From Bacteroidota bacterium (GTDB taxonomy: Bacteria > Bacteroidota > Bacteroidia > Chitinophagales > Chitinophagaceae): DNA of 64,000 nt. Made by a program: the position numbers and the translations under genes. The notes under the pieces are model-generated. The model was not told where the DNA came from. It searched no databases and saw only the letters and a program-made list of their open reading frames with translations. Where the stretch lies: the NCBI GenBank assembly GCA_016706595.1, contig JADJJH010000002.1, positions 372,001 through 436,000 of the forward strand, read 5' to 3'. Positions 61,947 to 64,000 of the stretch are shown one piece after another. Numbering within the stretch: the first letter of the stretch is position 1; each line of letters opens with the position of its first letter.

Positions 61947-64000
61947 TTATTTAGTTTCATTTTTTTCCTTCAACTCATTAATCATTACTTGAAGTTGTCC
62001 AATACTCGATTTCAATTCATTGATTTGGGCTTGTTGATCTTTAAAAGCATTGATATAAGCCACTAAGACCGGATGAAAATCAACACTTAAATATCCATCT
62101 TCATTTTCCTTTACCGCTTCTGGAAATACTTCTTGTAATTCTTGTGCGATAAATCCATAGCCTGCTTCATTTGTTGGGAGCCTACGTGCATTGCCTTCTT
62201 TATAATGATAGCGAATGGTATTTAATTTTAAGATATCGGAAAGTCCTTTTGAATAAGGTCCTTCTACTGTTTTCAATCTAGCGTCTGAAGAAATTGTCCA
62301 TGAAGAAGAAGTAGGTTTTGCTGCCGAATTGGTACTTAATTCAAGTTGATATAAGGGTGCATTGGTACCTATTCCAACGCGACCATCGTATCGAACGATC
62401 ATTGCATTACTTCGGTTTAAACTACTTCCATTGCCTACAATAAAAAGTGGTGATGATGCTTGTGGTGCAGTTTCAGTGGCTACTATCGTATCATTATATT
62501 GCCCTATAACTAATGAAGTAGCTGCATTAGATGTTGTTTGGAATCCCAACGCTGTGGAATACCAACCTTTTGCCCGCGTGCGAGAGCCCATGGCTGTAGC
62601 ATAATTTCCAGTTGCTTCGGTCCAGCCACCGATAGCAACAGAGCCGGTTGCATTGGCTAAACATCGATTGCCAAATGCAATAGATGCTCCTCCTTCAGCA
62701 GACGCACTGTCTCCGGCAGCTAATGCATAGTGTCCTTTTGCTTTACTATTGTATCCAAAAGCGGTTGAGTAAATTCCAATACTATCTTTATTCCAATTAT
62801 CACCACTCACTTCACCTGCTCTAAATGCACCACGTGCAACAAACCATAACATTCTTCGTCCTGCACCATTAATTGGTGTTTGCACCGTATTCGGATATAT
62901 AGCCCCTGAACTTGTAAAAACAACACTACTATCAGCAACATGTAATTGTGCTAATGGCGACGATGTTCCTATGCCAACCCGACCATCCTTTCTGACCATC
63001 ATGGCATTTTTACGCAACGATGAAGTTCCATTACCAATAATAAATAAGGGAGTTTCTGATGTTTCAAAATTTGCTTGCTTTGCGATAATGGTATCATTAA
63101 ATACACCAAGCACAGTACTCGCAAAACCATTACTAATTGTTCCATTTCCAAAAGTAGAAGAACTTCCTCCTGCTGCTTCTGTACCTTTGGAAGTTGCAAA
63201 ACTATAGGTCCCGCTGGCGATGCTCGAGTAACCAAAACTTGCAGAACTAATACCGTTGGCCTTTGAGCCACCACCCTGCGCAAATGAATTACTCCCTTGC
63301 GCCCAACTACTTCCAATGGCGAAACTATTTGATCCGGATGCTAATGAATTTTGACCAGAGGCAAATGATTGATTGCCTGTAGCTCTTGTGTCTAAACCAA
63401 AAGCGGCTGAGTTGGCACCTAAACTATCTAAGTCCCAATGACTACCGCTTACTTCTCCACAACGAAAAGCAGGAACCTCGGGGCAATAAAACATACGTTC
63501 ACCCGGCCCTGAAATTACTTCCGGTGTGCTTGCAAAACCAATTTTACGTATAAGTAAGCCATCGCTTCCTTCAATTTCAACCGGACCATGATCGGCATTG
63601 ATTACTCTTCCATTGCCGGCACCGCCATAATTATACGCTGTATTTAAAGACGTGCTTGATAGCGAACTAATGGTTGACCAAGATCCTATACCATTTGCAT
63701 CACACATGAGTACCCGATTATTGGAAGCACCGGTTGTCATTTGAAATTGCGAAGTTCGAATGGTTCCTGCTACATCAAGATCTGCACTAGGATTTGTAGT
63801 TCCAATACCTACTTTTTTATTGGCTAAATAAAGTAATGGAACGTCTGTAAATACAATGGTTTCAAATGCAAAATCTCGATTGGGGTTAACACTCGATTGT
63901 CCACCGGCATATGGGTTACCCGAACTATAGTACCAAGTAGTACCGGCTGTACCTGTAACTGAAAGTGTCAATATTTCTCCAACACTTTGAACCACATTGC
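61947..64000 (-). CDS. YadA-head-like repeat protein with S74 chaperone domain (5' truncated)
   Basis: The frame is open to the right edge, so the N-terminus is outside the window. Visible are tail-fibre modules beginning VGIGTTNPSADLDVAGTI, VGIGTSSPLAQLHV and VGIGTNAPLYQLEL, two blocks of YadA-head-type repeats (SxAxGxxxxAxG, around 190-290 and 410-480 of the visible part), and a C-terminal S74 intramolecular chaperone domain (SSDARLKTVEG, YGFIAQELQEVFPE) with a coiled-coil tail. S74 domains trim themselves from trimeric fibres after assembly. So it likely makes a trimeric surface fibre. Adjacent is the dockerin-like protein. Confidence 0.85.
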   Translation of the reverse strand, partial: NVVQSVGEILTLSVTGTAGTTWYYSSGNPYAGGQSSVNPNRDFAFETIVFTDVPLLYLANKKVGIGTTNPSADLDVAGTIRTSQFQMTTGASNNRVLMCDANGIGSWSTISSLSSTSLNTAYNYGGAGNGRVINADHGPVEIEGSDGLLIRKIGFASTPEVISGPGERMFYCPEVPAFRCGEVSGSHWDLDSLGANSAAFGLDTRATGNQSFASGQNSLASGSNSFAIGSSWAQGSNSFAQGGGSKANGISSASFGYSSIASGTYSFATSKGTEAAGGSSSTFGNGTISNGFASTVLGVFNDTIIAKQANFETSETPLFIIGNGTSSLRKNAMMVRKDGRVGIGTSSPLAQLHVADSSVVFTSSGAIYPNTVQTPINGAGRRMLWFVARGAFRAGEVSGDNWNKDSIGIYSTAFGYNSKAKGHYALAAGDSASAEGGASIAFGNRCLANATGSVAIGGWTEATGNYATAMGSRTRAKGWYSTALGFQTTSNAATSLVIGQYNDTIVATETAPQASSPLFIVGNGSSLNRSNAMIVRYDGRVGIGTNAPLYQLELSTNSAAKPTSSSWTISSDARLKTVEGPYSKGLSDILKLNTIRYHYKEGNARRLPTNEAGYGFIAQELQEVFPEAVKENEDGYLSVDFHPVLVAYINAFKDQQAQINELKSSIGQLQVMINELKEKNETK

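Overview
The window is an AT-rich chromosomal segment from a member of the Bacteroidota, most likely a Chitinophagales/Sphingobacteriales-type lineage rather than Bacteroides. The evidence is family-level: three secreted proteins carry type IX secretion (T9SS) sorting domains, one of them the gliding-motility-associated type B domain. There are several Bacteroidota-restricted families (DUF2851, DUF4290 next to murA, DUF6427). Promoter-like TAnnTTTG boxes sit close to many starts, and Shine-Dalgarno sequences are mostly absent. I see no rRNA, tRNA, CRISPR array, prophage or insertion sequence.

Layout. 1-2.5 kb: sdhA (cut by the left edge) and sdhB of complex II. 3-9.2 kb: an M28 peptidase/glutaminyl-cyclase lipoprotein, a DUF285 repeat surface protein with T9SS tail, a YpfJ-type zinc peptidase overlapping an AlkD-like glycosylase, a small membrane protein and a DUF2851 protein. 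9.3-11.0 kb (minus): a three-gene Cys-rich envelope cluster that may handle a metal. 11.2-15.8 kb: a kelch-like T9SS type B protein, a cupin, a methyltransferase and an orphan secreted protein. 15.9-22.2 kb: a plus-strand housekeeping run (psd, ybeY, manC, an RluA synthase, an outer-membrane protein, ade, and a frameshifted PD40 protein). 22.2-33.6 kb: lipB, a VWA protein, prmC, a propeller lipoprotein, a dipeptide epimerase, feoB, a ctpA-type protease and two membrane proteins, one with an in-frame stop. 33.9-40.1 kb: a secreted M36 metalloprotease, an Omp85/TamA-like protein and hemW. 40.3-49.4 kb: an unknown secreted protein, DUF6427, purQ, a DsbD pair, rsgA, DUF4290 and murA. 49.5-59.6 kb: a phaB-like reductase, mtaB, a YkuK-type RNase H-fold protein, a CoA-binding protein, a beta-CASP hydrolase, two propeller proteins, pyrF and mrp. 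59.6-64 kb: a carboxypeptidase-regulatory-like protein, a broken intradiol dioxygenase, and a dockerin-like protein next to a long YadA-head/S74 protein that runs off the right edge.

How the genes relate. Most are single housekeeping genes or short operons. Recurring themes are cell-envelope building and surface display (T9SS cargo, an Omp85 protein, murA, manC, psd, ctpA), redox and iron (sdh, feoB, hemW, mrp, dsbD) and RNA/translation maturation (ybeY, rsgA, mtaB, prmC, RluA). Noncoding points of interest are a pair of 120-142 bp palindromic elements with matching terminal inverted repeats, a perfect 32-base palindromic terminator, a 57-base hairpin after sdhB, and direct repeats flanking the broken dioxygenase. 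Three genes are interrupted and one enzyme has lost a metal-ligand Asp. Each can be explained by a single base, so real decay and sequence error both need to be considered.
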